From NCBI RefSeq assembly GCF_013085465.1, contig NZ_CP049838.1, positions 4,154,001-4,218,000 of the forward strand: 64,000 nucleotides of DNA. Reading direction: 5' to 3'. A model generated the notes under the pieces. That model ran no database searches, had not been told where the DNA came from, and worked only from the letters and a program-made list of their open reading frames with translations. Below, piece by piece: positions 38,547 through 53,619 of the stretch. A program made the translations under genes and the position numbers. Position 1 is the first letter of the stretch. Every line of letters starts with the position of its first letter. This DNA is from Streptomyces asoensis (GTDB lineage Bacteria > Actinomycetota > Actinomycetes > Streptomycetales > Streptomycetaceae).

Positions 38547-39395
38547 GTGAGCCTGGCGGGGGGAGTTCTCACAGCGGTACCACTCCCGGGCGCCCTGCCC
38601 GTACGGGCACTGCTGCCCGGCATCACCGACGCGGCCCCGACGGCCCTGCCCCGCGTCGCCGACAGGGCCGTGGCAGCCCTGCTGCGGGCGGGCGACGCAG
38701 CCGTGCTGTCCCTGTCGGCCCGCTCGGACGACGAACCGCCGCTCACCGTCCCGCGCGACCCCGCGCGGGAGGCGGCCCGCCGTGAACTGTCCAAGGACCT
38801 GTACCACCAGAACGACCCCAGCCTGTTCCAGCGCGCCCTGGACACCCTCTGGGACTGGATCGGCGACCTCTTCGACACCGCCTCGACCGCCACTCCCGGC
38901 GGGACACTCGGCCTGCTGATCGTCATCCTGGCCATCGCAGCCGTCGTGGGCGCCCTGTGGTGGCGCCTGGGCTCCTCGCGCCGCCGGCCCACATCCACCG
39001 CCGCCCTCTTCGACGACCGTCCCCGCAGCGCCGCCGAACACCGCGCGGCCGCCGAGGCACACGCCGCCCAGGGCCACTGGAACCAGGCCGTCCAGGAACG
39101 CATGCGCGCCATCGTCCGCTCCCTGGAGGAACGTGCCCTCCTCGACACCCGCCCCGGCCGCACGGCCGACGAGGCCGCCGCCGACGCCGGCCGCACCCTG
39201 CCCGCCCACACGGACCGACTCCGCACCGCCGCCCGCGACTTCGACGACGTGACGTACGGCGGCCGCCGCGCCACCCAGCAGTCGTACGGAGGCATGGCCG
39301 AACTCGACCTCGACCTGGAACGCGCCAAACCCCAACTGACGACGAGCAGCACCCACACCGCGACCCACCCCGCCCGCCGGGGAGCCGCCGAATGA
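38547..39395 (+). CDS. DUF4129-family membrane protein
   Basis: 282 residues. A first weak hydrophobic segment, then one strong membrane span (LGLLIVILAIAAVVGALWW) and a cytoplasmic DUF4129 domain: QGHWNQAVQERMRAIVRSLEE, then DTRPGRTADEAA and FDDVTYGGR. The family is associated with transglutaminase- or MoxR-linked membrane systems. GTG at 38547 begins 4 bases after the previous stop. Confidence 0.85.
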   Translation: MSLAGGVLTAVPLPGALPVRALLPGITDAAPTALPRVADRAVAALLRAGDAAVLSLSARSDDEPPLTVPRDPAREAARRELSKDLYHQNDPSLFQRALDTLWDWIGDLFDTASTATPGGTLGLLIVILAIAAVVGALWWRLGSSRRRPTSTAALFDDRPRSAAEHRAAAEAHAAQGHWNQAVQERMRAIVRSLEERALLDTRPGRTADEAAADAGRTLPAHTDRLRTAARDFDDVTYGGRRATQQSYGGMAELDLDLERAKPQLTTSSTHTATHPARRGAAE

Positions 39396-40588
39396 CGACC
39401 GAGGCCACGCTCCCGTCCACCTCGGCCTCGCCCACCGCCCTCCGGCTGTGGACCCGCGCGCGCGGCGTCACTCTCGCGCTCGTACTGCTCCTGGCGGGGG
39501 CCGTCACGCTCGCCGCGCTCCAGTCCGACGCCCGCCACGGCGCGCTCGACCCGCGCTCCGCCGACCCCTACGGCAGCCGCGCGGTAGCCGAACTCCTCGC
39601 CCACCGCGGCGTGTCCACCCGCGTCGTCACCACCCTGGCCGAGGCCCGCACCGCGGCTCGCCCCGACACCACTCTCCTGGTCGCCGCCCCGGACCTCCTG
39701 ACGGAACGTCAACAGCGGGACCTGCACTCGGCGATCGCGGGCTCGGGCGGCCGTACCGTCCTCGTCGCCCCCAGCGGCTGGTCCGTGGAAACCCTCGCCC
39801 CCGGCGTGACCGCGGACCCCGCCAACAGCCGCGGCTCCGCGCTCTCCCCCGACTGCGCGCTGCCCGCCGCCCGCCGCGCCGGCACCGCGGAGACCGGCGG
39901 CATCCGCTACACCACCCGCCACCTCGACGCCGACAAGTGCTACCCGAGCGAGCGACTGGCCACCCTGCTGCGCATCCCGAACACCTCCGGCGACGGCGAC
40001 ACCGTGGTCCTCGGCGCGCCCGACATCCTCTACAACAACCGCCTCGACGAACAGGGCAACGCCTCGCTCGCCCTCCAACTCCTCGGCTCCCGCAGCCACC
40101 TGGTCTGGTACCTCCCCTCGCTCTCCGACACCACAGCCACCGACCCGGACGACGAAGAAAGCTTCTTCGACCTGCTCCCCTCCGGCTGGCTCTGGGGCAC
40201 ACTTCAGCTGTTCGTCGCGGCAGCCCTCGCCGCCCTCTGGCGGGCACGCCGACTCGGACCCCTCGTGCCCGAAAAACTCCCCGTGGCGATCCGCGCCTCC
40301 GAAACCGTCGAAGGCCGCGCCCGCCTCTACCGCAAAGCCAACGCCCGCGACCGCGCGGCCACCGCTCTTCGCTCCACCACCCGCACCCGCCTCGCCCCTC
40401 TCCTGGGCGTCCCCGTCACCCAGGCGCACGCGCCCGAGGCACTCCTCCCCGCCCTGTCCGCCCACCTCCACGGCGACGGACGGTCCCTGCACTCCCTCCT
40501 CTTCGGCCCACCACCAGGCGACGACGCGGCCCTGATCGCGCTCGCCGACCAACTCGACGCCCTCGAAAGAGAGGTACGCCGTCCATGA
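39392..40588 (+). CDS. DUF4350-family membrane protein
   Basis: 398 residues. One N-terminal span (GVTLALVLLLAGAVTLAAL), a large outer domain (about 45-260) that looks like a GATase-like or substrate-binding fold, then a second span (LWGTLQLFVAAALAALW) and a cytoplasmic tail. M. tuberculosis Rv3691 has this family and is followed by moxR2. Its start overlaps the preceding stop (ATGA), and its end overlaps the MoxR start by four bases. Confidence 0.85.
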   Translation: MTTEATLPSTSASPTALRLWTRARGVTLALVLLLAGAVTLAALQSDARHGALDPRSADPYGSRAVAELLAHRGVSTRVVTTLAEARTAARPDTTLLVAAPDLLTERQQRDLHSAIAGSGGRTVLVAPSGWSVETLAPGVTADPANSRGSALSPDCALPAARRAGTAETGGIRYTTRHLDADKCYPSERLATLLRIPNTSGDGDTVVLGAPDILYNNRLDEQGNASLALQLLGSRSHLVWYLPSLSDTTATDPDDEESFFDLLPSGWLWGTLQLFVAAALAALWRARRLGPLVPEKLPVAIRASETVEGRARLYRKANARDRAATALRSTTRTRLAPLLGVPVTQAHAPEALLPALSAHLHGDGRSLHSLLFGPPPGDDAALIALADQLDALEREVRRP

Positions 40589-41577
40589 TGGACCCGACCA
40601 CTGACAACGCCGGGAACACCGGGGACCCGGGCCGCGCCCGCGCCTCCCTGGAGGCCCTGCGGGCCGAGATCTCCAAGGCCGTGGTCGGCCAAGACCCCGC
40701 CGTGACAGGCCTTGTCGTCGCCCTCCTCTGCCGCGGACACGTTCTCCTCGAAGGAGTCCCCGGAGTGGCCAAGACGTTGCTCGTCCGCGCCCTCGCCTCC
40801 GCACTCGAACTCGACACCAAACGCGTCCAGTTCACCCCCGACCTGATGCCCAGCGACATCACCGGCTCCCTCGTCTACGACACCCGCACCGCCGAGTTCT
40901 CCTTCCAGCCCGGCCCGGTCTTCACCAACCTCCTGCTCGCCGACGAGATCAACCGCACGCCGCCGAAAACCCAGTCGTCCCTCCTCGAAGCCATGGAGGA
41001 ACGCCAGGTCACCGTCGACGGCACCCCGCGCCCGCTCCCCGACCCGTTCCTGGTCGCGGCGACCCAGAACCCCGTCGAGTACGAGGGCACCTACCCCCTC
41101 CCCGAAGCCCAACTGGACCGCTTCCTCCTCAAACTGACGATCCCGCTCCCCTCCCGCCAGGAGGAGATCGACGTCCTCACCCGCCATGCCGAGGGCTTCA
41201 ACCCGCGCGACCTGCACGCCGCCGGCGTACGCCCCGTCGCAGGACCGGCCGACCTCGAAGCGGCCCGCGCCGCCGTCGCCAAGACGACGATCTCCCCCGA
41301 GATCACGGCCTACGTCGTCGACATCTGCCGCGCCACCCGCGAATCCCCGTCCCTCACCCTCGGCGTCTCCCCCCGAGGCGCGACCGCCCTCCTCGCCACC
41401 GCCCGCGCGTGGGCCTGGCTCACCGGCCGCGACTACGTCATCCCCGACGACGTCAAAGCCCTCGCCCTCCCCACCCTCCGCCACCGCGTACAGCTCCGCC
41501 CGGAAGCCGAGATGGAAGGCGTGACGGCCGACTCCGTCATCAACGCGATCCTCACCCACGTCCCCGTACCCCGCTGA
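40585..41577 (+). CDS. MoxR-family AAA+ ATPase
   Basis: 330 residues. Walker A GVPGVAKTLLVRALA, Walker B LLADEINRTPPKTQSSLLEAM, sensor and arginine-finger region (ATQNPVEYEGTYPLPEAQLDRF) are intact. MoxR ATPases remodel partner proteins, often VWA-domain proteins; here the partner is most likely the DUF58 protein encoded next and the linked membrane proteins. ATG at 40585 overlaps the previous gene's stop. AGAGAGG lies upstream. Confidence 0.93.
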   Translation: MMDPTTDNAGNTGDPGRARASLEALRAEISKAVVGQDPAVTGLVVALLCRGHVLLEGVPGVAKTLLVRALASALELDTKRVQFTPDLMPSDITGSLVYDTRTAEFSFQPGPVFTNLLLADEINRTPPKTQSSLLEAMEERQVTVDGTPRPLPDPFLVAATQNPVEYEGTYPLPEAQLDRFLLKLTIPLPSRQEEIDVLTRHAEGFNPRDLHAAGVRPVAGPADLEAARAAVAKTTISPEITAYVVDICRATRESPSLTLGVSPRGATALLATARAWAWLTGRDYVIPDDVKALALPTLRHRVQLRPEAEMEGVTADSVINAILTHVPVPR

Positions 41578-42887
41578 TGGCGCTCACCGGACGCACCGCA
41601 CTCCTCGCGGCCCTCGGCTCCCTCCCCGTCGGCATCTGGGACGCCGGCTGGACGGGCATCCTCGCCGTCAACGTCCCCCTGGCCGTGGCCTGCGCCTGCG
41701 ATTTCGCCCTGGCCGCCCCCGTACGCCGACTGGGCCTGACCCGCTCCGGCGACACCTCCGCCCGCCTCGGCGACACGGCGGACATCACCCTCACCCTCAC
41801 CAACCCGTCCCGCCACCCCCTGCGCGCCCACCTCCGCGACGCCTGGCCCCCCAGCAGCTGGCAACCAGGAACGGAGACGGAAGCCTCCCGCCACCACCTG
41901 ACGGTCCCGCCCGGCGAACGCCGCCGCATCACCACCCGCCTACGCCCGACCCGCCGCGGGGACCACCGGACCGACCGCGTCACGATCCGCTCCTACGGCC
42001 CCCTCGGCCTCTTCTCCCGCCAAGGCACCCACAAGGTCCCCTGGACGGTACGCGTCCTCCCTCCGTTCACCAGCCGCAAGCACCTCCCGTCGAAACTGGC
42101 CCGCCTACGCGAACTGGACGGCCGAACCAGCGTCCTCACCCGCGGCGAGGGCACGGAATTCGACAGCCTGCGCGAATACGTCCCCGGCGACGACACCCGC
42201 TCCATCGACTGGCGCGCCACAGCCCGCCACTCTTCGGTCGCGGTCCGCACCTGGCGCCCCGAACGCGACCGGCACATCCTCCTCGTCCTCGACACCGGCC
42301 GCACCTCCGCAGGACGCGTCGGCGATGCCCCCCGCCTCGATGCCTCCATGGACGCGGCACTCCTCCTGGCCGCGCTGGCATCCCGCGCCGGCGACCGAGT
42401 CGACCTCCTCGCCTACGACCGCCGAGTACGCGCCCTCGTCCAGGGCCGAACAGCGCGCGACGTACTCCCGTCCCTGGTCAACGCCATGGCCACCCTCGAG
42501 CCGGAACTGGTCGAAACGAACGCCCGCGGCCTCACCGCCACAGCCCTCCGCACGGCCCCCCGACGCTCCCTCATCGTCCTCATGACGACGCTGGACGCCG
42601 CCCCGGTCGAGGAAGGCCTCCTCCCCGTCCTCCCGCAGCTCACTCAGCGCCATACGGTCCTGGTGGCATCGGTCGCCGACCCCCACATCGCCCACATGGC
42701 CACTTCCCGCGGCAACGCCGAGGCCGTGTACGAGGCAGCAGCGGCCGCCCAGGCCCAGACAGAACGTCATCGCACAGCCGACCAGCTCCGCCGGCACGGC
42801 GTCACCGTCGTCGACGCGACACCGGACCAACTGGCCCCCGCACTCGCAGACGCCTACCTGGCACTAAAGGCAGCAGGACGCCTATAA
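41577..42887 (+). CDS. DUF58-family (VWA-like) membrane protein
   Basis: 436 residues. Two N-terminal spans (RTALLAALGSLPVGIW and TGILAVNVPLAVACACDF), an extracytoplasmic-type b-domain (IRSYGPLGLFSR, ending VLPPF), then the DUF58 signature FDSLREYVPGDDTRSIDWRA and a VWA-like region (RHILLVLDTGRTS). MoxR-DUF58 pairs act in assembly or quality control of envelope complexes. The start overlaps the moxR stop by one base. A strong terminator follows at 42892-42919. Confidence 0.92.
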   Translation: MALTGRTALLAALGSLPVGIWDAGWTGILAVNVPLAVACACDFALAAPVRRLGLTRSGDTSARLGDTADITLTLTNPSRHPLRAHLRDAWPPSSWQPGTETEASRHHLTVPPGERRRITTRLRPTRRGDHRTDRVTIRSYGPLGLFSRQGTHKVPWTVRVLPPFTSRKHLPSKLARLRELDGRTSVLTRGEGTEFDSLREYVPGDDTRSIDWRATARHSSVAVRTWRPERDRHILLVLDTGRTSAGRVGDAPRLDASMDAALLLAALASRAGDRVDLLAYDRRVRALVQGRTARDVLPSLVNAMATLEPELVETNARGLTATALRTAPRRSLIVLMTTLDAAPVEEGLLPVLPQLTQRHTVLVASVADPHIAHMATSRGNAEAVYEAAAAAQAQTERHRTADQLRRHGVTVVDATPDQLAPALADAYLALKAAGRL

Positions 42888-42891
42888 AACA

Positions 42892-42919
42892 AACGGGCTC
42901 TCTTGGAAGAGAGCCCGTT
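42892..42919 (+). terminator. Terminator of the membrane/MoxR/DUF58 operon
   Basis: AACGGGCTCTC / GAGAGCCCGTT with a TTGGAA centre, followed by AAAAC; perfect 11-bp stem between the DUF58 stop and the rRNA operon. Confidence 0.85.
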
Positions 42920-42948
42920 AAAACAATCATTCCCCCTAAACGCAGAAA

Positions 42949-42974
42949 ACCCCCGCACCGTGAGGTGCGGGGGT
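42949..42974 (-). terminator. rRNA operon terminator
   Basis: On the minus strand ACCCCCGCACC / GGTGCGGGGGT with a TCAC loop, followed by TTTTCTGCG; 11-bp perfect stem just beyond the 5S gene. Confidence 0.88.
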
Positions 42975-42988
42975 CTCCCGTAATATTT

Positions 42989-43107
42989 GTTCGGCGGTGT
43001 CCTACTCTCCCACAGGGTCCCCCCTGCAGTACCATCGGCGCTGTAAGGCTTAGCTTCCGGGTTCGGAATGTAACCGGGCGTTTCCCTCACGCTATGACCA
43101 CCGAAAC
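42989..43107 (-). rRNA. rrf: 5S ribosomal RNA
   Basis: On the minus strand it starts GTTTCGGTGGTCATAGCG and ends CACCGCCGAAC, the standard Streptomyces 5S ends, giving about 119 bases. A 90-base spacer separates it from 23S. Confidence 0.95.
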
Positions 43108-43175
43108 ACTATGAAACTGTCCAGCCGCACCATGCCGTGACCATGGCATGGGGCCGTTCGTGGTTTCAGAACTAA

Positions 43176-43192
43176 CACAGTGGACGCGAGCA
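43176..43192. repeat. 23S processing stem, downstream arm
   Basis: CACAGTGGACGCGAGCA; its exact reverse complement is at 46324-46340. The arms flank the 23S gene and can pair in the precursor RNA to form the RNase III processing stem. Confidence 0.9.
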
Positions 43193-43196
43193 ACTG

Positions 43197-48156
<4,960 letters not shown>

Positions 48157-48731
48157 ATGTTTACCGGTAATCCGGTCGACACCACGAGAGCGGAACAGCC
48201 AGGCGGAATAAGCCCGGCCGTTCACAGCGTCCTCGCTGTGTTTTGTTTCAAAGGAACCTCATCCTCGGCTATCACTGCCGGGGACGGGGTATCAACATAT
48301 CTGGCGTTGATTTTTGGCACGCTGTTGAGTTCTCAAGGAACGGACGCTTCCTTTGTACTCACCCGAGAGACTCTCTCAGGCTTTCCTCCGGGCGCTTCCC
48401 TTCGGTCTTGCGTTTCCGACTCTATCAGATCTTTTCTCGACCCGATTTCCTCGGTGCTTTCCAGGTTCCCGCTTTTGTTTCGCGGTTTCCTTTCCGGCGG
48501 TTCCGACTTTATCAGAAGTTTCTGGCCGGTCTGACCGGCCATTCGTTTTCCGACTTATCGGGGGTGCCTCTGTGGAATCATGGATTCACGAGGCTGACAG
48601 ATACTAACCGCTGCCGACCGGACGCTGTCCGGTTCCAGGCAACTGTTCGAATCTACCTCCCCACGCACTCCGTGTCAACGGCTTTTGTGGGGCGAAGAGG
48701 AGACTAGCAGCCCAGCGGGGCCCTCCGCACA
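48157..48731 (-). promoter_or_regulatory. rRNA operon leader and tandem promoters
   Basis: About 575 bases less GC-rich than the rest of the window. Three near-identical promoter -10-like repeats stand out on the minus strand: at 48546-48559 (GATAAGTCGGAAAA), 48501-48516 (TCTGATAAAGTCGGAA) and 48413-48429 (TCTGATAGAGTCGGAAA). A boxA-like antitermination motif, TTCCTTGAGAACTCAACAGC, is at 48321-48340 and repeats the motif in the spacer. Several rrn promoters in tandem are known in Streptomyces. The leader ends with processing stems around 48160-48250. Confidence 0.75.
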
Positions 48732-49739
48732 TCAGGCGGCCGTCGGCACCTCGGCGCTGCGCTCGGCAGCCTCGACGTCGCCCGTTTCCCCCGCCCGGGC
48801 GGCTCTGCCGCCCACGACGTAGACGTACGCGAGGAAGGCCAGTTCGGCTGTGATGCCGATGGTGATGCGGGCCCATGTCGGGAGGCCCGACGGGGTGACG
48901 AAGCCTTCGATGGCGCCGGAGACGAAGAGGACCAGTGCGAGACCGATCGCCATGCCGACCGCGGCTCGGCCCTCTTCTGCGAGGGCGGTACGTCGGGTGC
49001 GTGGGCCCGGGTCGATGACTGTCCAGCCCAGGCGGAGCCCGGTGCCGGCCGCGACGAAGACCGCCGTCAGCTCGAGCAGGCCATGCGGGAGGACGAGGCC
49101 GAGGAAGGTGTCGAGCCGGCCCGCCGACGACATGAGGCCGGCTCCGATGCCGAGGTTGAGCATGTTCTGGAAGAGGATCCAGAGGACCGGCAGGCCCAGG
49201 AAGACGCCCAGCACCAGGCACATCGCGGCGGCCTGGGCGTTGTTCGTCCAGACCTGGGCGGCGAACGCCGCGGCCTGATGGCTCGAGTAGTACGTCTCGT
49301 ACAGGCCGCCGGGTCGGGTGAGCTCGCGCAGTTCGTCGGGGGCCGCTATGGAGGACTGGACCTCCGGGTGGGTACCGATCCACCAGCCCAGAAGGACGGC
49401 GACGGCGGTGGAGATGAGCGCCGTGGGCACCCACCAGTGGCGCGACCGGTAGACGGCGGCGGGAAAGCCCTGTGTGAGGAAACGCGTCACGTCGCGCCAA
49501 GAGGCGCGACGGGTACCTGTCACCGCGCTACGCGCGCGTGCCACGAGTTGAGTGAGCCGACCGGTGAGCTGTGGGTCGGGGGCGCTGGACTGGATCAGGG
49601 ACAGGTGGGTGGCGGTGCGCTGGTAGAGGGTGACGAGTTCGTCGGTCTCTGCGCCGGTGAGGCTGCGCTGGCGGCGCAGGAGGGCGTCGAGACGGTCCCA
49701 TTCGGCTCGGTGGGCGGAGACGAAGACGTCGAGGTCCAT
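48732..49739 (-). CDS. SpoIIM-like (DUF95) membrane protein
   Basis: 335 residues. The cytoplasmic N-terminus (MDLDVFVSAHRAEWDRLDALL) is followed by about five membrane spans (TALISTAVAVLLGWWIG, AMCLVLGVFLGLPVLWILF, GLVLPHGLLELTAVFVAAG, AVGMAIGLALVLFVSGAI, ITAELAFLAYVYVVG), the DUF95/SpoIIM pattern. Its M. tuberculosis relative Rv3694c sits beside the RDD gene in opposite orientation, as here. ATG at 49739 has GAGGAGCAGG upstream. Confidence 0.9.
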   Translation of the reverse strand: MDLDVFVSAHRAEWDRLDALLRRQRSLTGAETDELVTLYQRTATHLSLIQSSAPDPQLTGRLTQLVARARSAVTGTRRASWRDVTRFLTQGFPAAVYRSRHWWVPTALISTAVAVLLGWWIGTHPEVQSSIAAPDELRELTRPGGLYETYYSSHQAAAFAAQVWTNNAQAAAMCLVLGVFLGLPVLWILFQNMLNLGIGAGLMSSAGRLDTFLGLVLPHGLLELTAVFVAAGTGLRLGWTVIDPGPRTRRTALAEEGRAAVGMAIGLALVLFVSGAIEGFVTPSGLPTWARITIGITAELAFLAYVYVVGGRAARAGETGDVEAAERSAEVPTAA

Positions 49740-49869
49740 CGGTGTGCCTGCTCCTCGGCTGTTCGTCGGCGGCCGGTGATGGATGTCAGCTTGTCGTACT
49801 GCGACGCAATGTGCCCTCAGCTTGGCAGACTGGCCGTTCTCGGGGCGGGCCAGGGAAGGGACGACGGGC

Positions 49870-50970
49870 GTGAATGAGCTGGTGACGGGTGAGGCTGTGG
49901 CGTTGGAGCTGCGGCCTGCCAGGCTGCCCAGCCGAGCGTTGGCCACGCTGCTGGACCTGACCGTGGCCCTCGTGGTCTACGTCGTCGTGAGCATCGGTCT
50001 GGTGGCGGCCACGGCTTCCCTTGACGAGGCGGCTCAGATCGCGCTGTCGATCGCGACGTTTCTGCTGGTGCTGGTGGGCGGGCCGATCGCGGTGGAGACG
50101 CTCAGTCATGGGCGGTCGCTCGGGAAGATGGCGTGTGGGTTGCGGGTGGTGCGGGACGACGGTGGGCCGATCCGGTTCCGGCACGCGCTGGTGCGGGGCG
50201 CGCTCGGTGTGGTGGAGATTCTGCTGACGATCGGGGTGGTGGCCTGTATCGCCTCGCTCGTGTCGGCGCGGGGGCGACGGCTCGGGGATGTCTTCGCCGG
50301 GACGCTGGTGGTGCGGGAGCGGGTGCCCGTGGCGCGGTCCGGTTTCGTACCGCCGCCTCCGCCTTGGCTGGCGGGCCGATTCCAGGCGCTTGATCTTTCG
50401 TCGGTGCCGGACGGCTTGTGGCTGGCGGTCCGCCAGTACCTGGGGCGCATGAACCAGCTGGACCCGCAGGTCGGCTGGGCGATGGCGGAGCGGCTGGCCG
50501 GAGATCTCGCCGCGCGTACGGGGACGCCGGTACCGCAAGGGGTGCCGGCGGCCGCGTATCTGGCGGGGGTTGTGCAGGAGCGGCAGGTCCGGGAGGCACG
50601 GCGGGCCTTCGGAAACGGTCCGGTGGCGGGATGGCCCGCGGGTCAGGGTAGGGCCGGAGGTGCGGGCGGTGCGCCGGGGGCCTACGGACCGCCCACGCCG
50701 TATGGACCGCCCGCTCCATACGGACCGCCCGCTTCATACGGGCCGTCCACGCCGTACGCGCCGACACCGCCGGTGCCTTACGCGCCGCCGGTGTCGTACG
50801 CGCCTCCGTACGGGCCACCTGTGGCGTACGGGCCTGCTGCTGGGCAGCCGTCTGCCGCGGCTCCTGGGGTTCCGTCGGCGGATGAGGGACGGCCCGGGGG
50901 GCCGCCTGTGGAGAAGTCGCCTGACGAACCGTCGCAGGGCTCGGCCACTGGGTTCGCGCCGCCGGCTTAG
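49870..50970 (+). CDS. RDD-family membrane protein with Pro/Tyr-rich tail
   Basis: 366 residues. Residues about 1-150 hold the RDD domain: R-A-L-A-T-LLDL start (PSRALATLLDLTVALV), two further spans and LSHGRSLGKMACGLRVV. Then comes a cytoplasmic region (LDLSSVPDGLWLAVRQYLG) and a low-complexity tail of repeated YGPPxPYGPP and APP units. GTG at 49870 with AAGGGACG upstream. It is divergent from the SpoIIM-like gene, as Rv3695 and Rv3694c are. Function unknown. Confidence 0.88.
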   Translation: MNELVTGEAVALELRPARLPSRALATLLDLTVALVVYVVVSIGLVAATASLDEAAQIALSIATFLLVLVGGPIAVETLSHGRSLGKMACGLRVVRDDGGPIRFRHALVRGALGVVEILLTIGVVACIASLVSARGRRLGDVFAGTLVVRERVPVARSGFVPPPPPWLAGRFQALDLSSVPDGLWLAVRQYLGRMNQLDPQVGWAMAERLAGDLAARTGTPVPQGVPAAAYLAGVVQERQVREARRAFGNGPVAGWPAGQGRAGGAGGAPGAYGPPTPYGPPAPYGPPASYGPSTPYAPTPPVPYAPPVSYAPPYGPPVAYGPAAGQPSAAAPGVPSADEGRPGGPPVEKSPDEPSQGSATGFAPPA

Positions 50971-50987
50971 CGCCGGCCGGGGTGGCT

Positions 50988-51614
50988 TCAGTCGAAGGTC
51001 GACGGGGGTGTTTCGAGATCTTCCAGCTCGATGCCGGGGGCTGCGAGGACTACGTCCCCGGCGATGTGCACCGCGTGCTGTTCCCCGGTGTCCAGGGCTG
51101 TGACCTGGTATTCGTCCACGGTCAGGGGGCCGTTGTCAGTGGTGTGTGTTTCTCTTCTCAGCAAGGCCCAGGACTGGTCCACGGTGCGCGGAGCGAGGAC
51201 CGGATCGGTGAAGGCCACGAGGCGTACTCGGGTTGCCGAGGAAGAGGGAGACGAGGAAGGGGTGAGGCGCAGGAGCCGGCTGGTGGCGATGAGGAATGCG
51301 GGGGACGTGCCGGTGAAGGCGTGGGCGGGGACATTGCCTTCCGTGGCCTGAGTGCCGGTGGGGTCGGTGCGTACCCAGGTGACGCCGTCGAGGGCCGCGC
51401 CGCGTACCTGCCAGCTGCTCGCGTGGAGTTCGAGGCGGAGGGGGCGGCCGAGGTCGTCGAGGGTGAGGTCGACGGAGCCGGTGTGTTCGCCGGTGGGGGT
51501 GGTCAGTTGAGAGACGTAGCGCCAGCCGGAGGGGCCGGGGGCGCACTGGAAGTGCTCGTGGGCGAGGGGGGTGTGATCGTGCGGATCGTGGAGCGAATAT
51601 CGGCCGCGGGGCAT
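50988..51614 (-). CDS. Conserved protein of unknown function
   Basis: 208 residues starting MPRGRYSLHDPHDHTPLAHEHFQC. Mostly b-strand-like sequence with WRYVSQLTTPTGEHTG, RLELHASSWQVRG and VDEYQVTALDTGEQHAVHI. It looks like a soluble actinobacterial b-sandwich or lipid-binding-like fold, but I do not recognise the family. No signal peptide. Convergent with the RDD gene, and 195 bases downstream of sahH's end. Confidence 0.75.
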   Translation of the reverse strand: MPRGRYSLHDPHDHTPLAHEHFQCAPGPSGWRYVSQLTTPTGEHTGSVDLTLDDLGRPLRLELHASSWQVRGAALDGVTWVRTDPTGTQATEGNVPAHAFTGTSPAFLIATSRLLRLTPSSSPSSSATRVRLVAFTDPVLAPRTVDQSWALLRRETHTTDNGPLTVDEYQVTALDTGEQHAVHIAGDVVLAAPGIELEDLETPPSTFD

Positions 51615-51702
51615 GGGGGTCCTGAGGTGTGACGGGCGGGTCAGGTCCGTCTCGACGGGTCGGCCAGGCAGGTTGACGGCCGGTCCGGCCGTGGGCCGAA
51701 GG

Positions 51703-51787
51703 GGCAGGCCCCCGGCACGGGGGTGCGGGGGCCTGCCTCGGAGGACCTACCTGGTGCTGAGAAGCGCGTCAGTGCACGGACGCGCTT
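51703..51787 (-). terminator. Two tandem hairpins downstream of sahH
   Basis: GGCAGGCCCCC / GGGGGCCTGCC (51703-51713, 51727-51737, perfect 11-bp stem) and AAGCGCGTC / GACGCGCTT (51762-51787, 9-bp perfect stem) lie 20 to 100 bases beyond the sahH stop on its strand. Confidence 0.8.
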
Positions 51788-51808
51788 TCAGCGGGTGGAG
51801 CTGCGGAC

Positions 51809-53266
<1,458 letters not shown>

Positions 53267-53336
53267 GGTGAGCTGCTCCTCGCGGTTTGGGTCGAGAGAG
53301 TGGGTACGGCTGGTCTGCGCGGCGGCGGACACAGGG

Positions 53337-53426
53337 GTGCCCGAAGAAGGGCACGGGCATGCCCGCGTACGCGCAGCGCAGTCCGTCGGAGGCCCTCTCT
53401 CCCTCGGACGGTCCGCACAAGGACCG
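53337..53426 (-). promoter_or_regulatory. Structured leader upstream of sahH, possible regulatory RNA
   Basis: On the minus strand, three stems occur in order: CGGTCC-N6-GGACCG (53409-53426), GTCCG...CGGAC with inner AGG/CCT (53381-53409), and GTGCCC-TTCTTC-GGGCAC (53337-53354). The last sits about 70 bases before the start codon. No match to the SAH-riboswitch consensus was made by eye, but the spacing suits a regulatory leader. Confidence 0.45.
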
Positions 53427-53572
53427 CCCGACCGCCATCAGCAGCGACGTCTGGCTCCGTTCCAAGCTACACCGGAGTGGCGGGGCGGCCCCAGTCCACC
53501 TCCGATCAGATCGCGCCGATCACGGTCGGTGAGGAGGCTGAGGGAGATGAGGGGAATGAGGGGTGGAACGGC

Positions 53573-53605
53573 GACAGGGCCCGCCTGGTGTGTGCGGGCC
53601 CTGTC
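53573..53605 (-). terminator. Terminator of the CDF transporter gene
   Basis: GACAGGGCCCGC / GCGGGCCCTGTC, perfect 12-bp stem with a 9-base loop, 15 bases beyond the gene's stop. Confidence 0.85.
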
Positions 53606-53619
53606 GGGGGTGGTGCGGG

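Larger units (their letters stand above)
53267..53619. other. 353-base sahH upstream interval
   Basis: It holds the sahH leader hairpins (53337-53426), a presumed promoter further upstream, and the CDF terminator at 53573-53605. No gene was seen in it. Confidence 0.65.

Noticed and set aside
36713..40804. Large minus-strand open frame across the membrane/MoxR operon
   Set aside because: It runs antisense to five well-supported genes and its product is Arg/Ala/Gly-rich without recognisable domains.
53337..53426. Confident SAH riboswitch call
   Set aside because: The hairpins are visible but the conserved GCGCUGC-type core and pseudoknot order could not be matched by eye; kept only as a structured leader.
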